Assembly (NCBI RefSeq): GCF_003123685.1
Contig: NZ_QCYJ01000162.1
Location: 1 to 64,000 of the forward strand
Length of the DNA: 64,000 nucleotides
DNA from: Nocardia aurea
GTDB taxonomy: Bacteria > Actinomycetota > Actinomycetes > Mycobacteriales > Mycobacteriaceae
Direction: 5' to 3'
Shown: positions 63,628 through 64,000 of the stretch, piece after piece
Layout: every line of letters begins with the position of its first letter
How positions within the stretch are numbered: position 1 is the first letter of the stretch
The notes under the pieces: model-generated
Told to the model about the DNA's origin: nothing
The model's input: the letters and a program-made list of their open reading frames with translations, nothing else
The model's database searches: none
Made by a program: the position numbers and the translations under genes

Positions 63628-64000
63628 ATGACCAGACAAATGATTATCGGCATGCATCTGGGCAACGGGTACGGCAACCTGCCCGGTGCCTGGCGCGCCC
63701 CGGCGGTCGACCCCACGAGCTATACGAGTTTCGACGCGAAGGTCCGGCATGCCCAGGCGGCCGAGCGTGGAAAGCTCCAGTTCCTGTTCCTGCCGGACGG
63801 TCCCAGTCACGTCGGCGACATCGAGAATGAGCCACCCAACTTCAATCTCGACGTCATGGTCACGTTGGCAGCTGTTGCCCGCGAAACGAGCCGGATCGGC
63901 CTCGTCGCCACCGGCTCGACCACCTTCAACGAGCCGTTCAACCTCGCGCGACAGTTCAAGGCGCTGGATGTCATGAGTCATGGACGGACCGGTTGGAACG
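63628..64000 (+). CDS. LLM-class flavin-dependent monooxygenase (NtaA/DszA type), partial
   Basis: The frame from the ATG at 63628 (GAGG upstream) reads MTRQMIIGMHLGNGYGNLPG, AWRAPAVDPTSYTSFDAKVR, LQFLFLPDGPS, and ends ...ALDVMSHGRTGWN at the window edge with no stop. This is the N-terminal third of the NtaA/SnaA/DszA flavin monooxygenase family: ARETSRIGLVATGSTTFNEP and FNLARQFKALDVMSHGR are typical. FMNH2 from a partner reductase is normally required. Confidence 0.85.
   Translation, partial: MTRQMIIGMHLGNGYGNLPGAWRAPAVDPTSYTSFDAKVRHAQAAERGKLQFLFLPDGPSHVGDIENEPPNFNLDVMVTLAAVARETSRIGLVATGSTTFNEPFNLARQFKALDVMSHGRTGWN

Noticed and set aside
1..64000. CRISPR array
   Set aside because: No series of short identical repeats with unique spacers; the only regular repeat series seen is the coding propeller repeats at 15895-16890.

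Overview
The window is high-GC actinobacterial DNA. Codon bias, GTG/TTG starts, actinobacterial accessory families (a TIGR04338-type metallohydrolase, a DUF2786 protein) and the recombinase types suggest a Mycobacteriales relative such as Nocardia or Rhodococcus. There is no rRNA or housekeeping marker to fix the genus.

From the left edge to about 58.1 kb the window is an accessory island or plasmid-like region. Almost all its native genes lie on the minus strand, with short spacers or 4-bp overlaps, so it reads as long operons running right to left. Read that way it holds: a PP-loop PAPS-reductase-like gene (broken); several small unknowns; a NERD-domain membrane protein; a macrodomain; small Cys-rich proteins; a DUF2786 protein and a TIGR04338 metallohydrolase; a degenerate PP2C-like protein, a Cys-rich membrane-associated protein and an ATP-grasp enzyme; a VbhA-like antitoxin; a Fic protein; unknowns; an NPPF-type DNA methyltransferase; a second PP-loop protein; a ParB-like protein; a DpdA/TGT-like DNA base transglycosylase (broken); a MoxR ATPase, a VWA protein and a DUF6744-type protein; a PrimPol-type primase; a RecE-like nuclease with a RecT/Bet annealing protein; and a zeta-like P-loop kinase. 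Replication, recombination, partition and base-modification functions dominate, as expected of a large mobile element.

The island has been hit by at least four younger elements. (1) A ~12.9 kb element at 10510-23425 splits the DpdA-like gene. It has decayed Tn554-type tyrosine recombinases (tnpA/tnpB/tnpC-like), an IS3 remnant, an alpha/beta hydrolase, a seven-repeat beta-propeller lectin protein and an amidase-domain protein; the last two use less GC-rich codons than the island. (2) An IS630-family insertion lies at ~30546-31665. (3) A decayed Tn3-like element at ~47411-49399 carries a carboxylesterase. (4) A ~5.3 kb element at 52102-57447 splits the PAPS-reductase-like gene. It carries recombinase fragments, a DUF6461-like gene and a 935-residue membrane/exported protein with metallopeptidase and von Willebrand type D domains.

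From ~58.6 kb to the right edge the DNA looks like ordinary genome: a broken response regulator, a TetR regulator, three tandem paralogues of the NADPH-dependent F420 reductase-like family, an SDR dehydrogenase, and the start of an LLM-class flavin monooxygenase that runs off the edge.

Several island genes show single frame breaks (near 11.15, 31.91, 40.84 and 42.39 kb). Some are at short homopolymers, so either decay or sequencing indels is possible.
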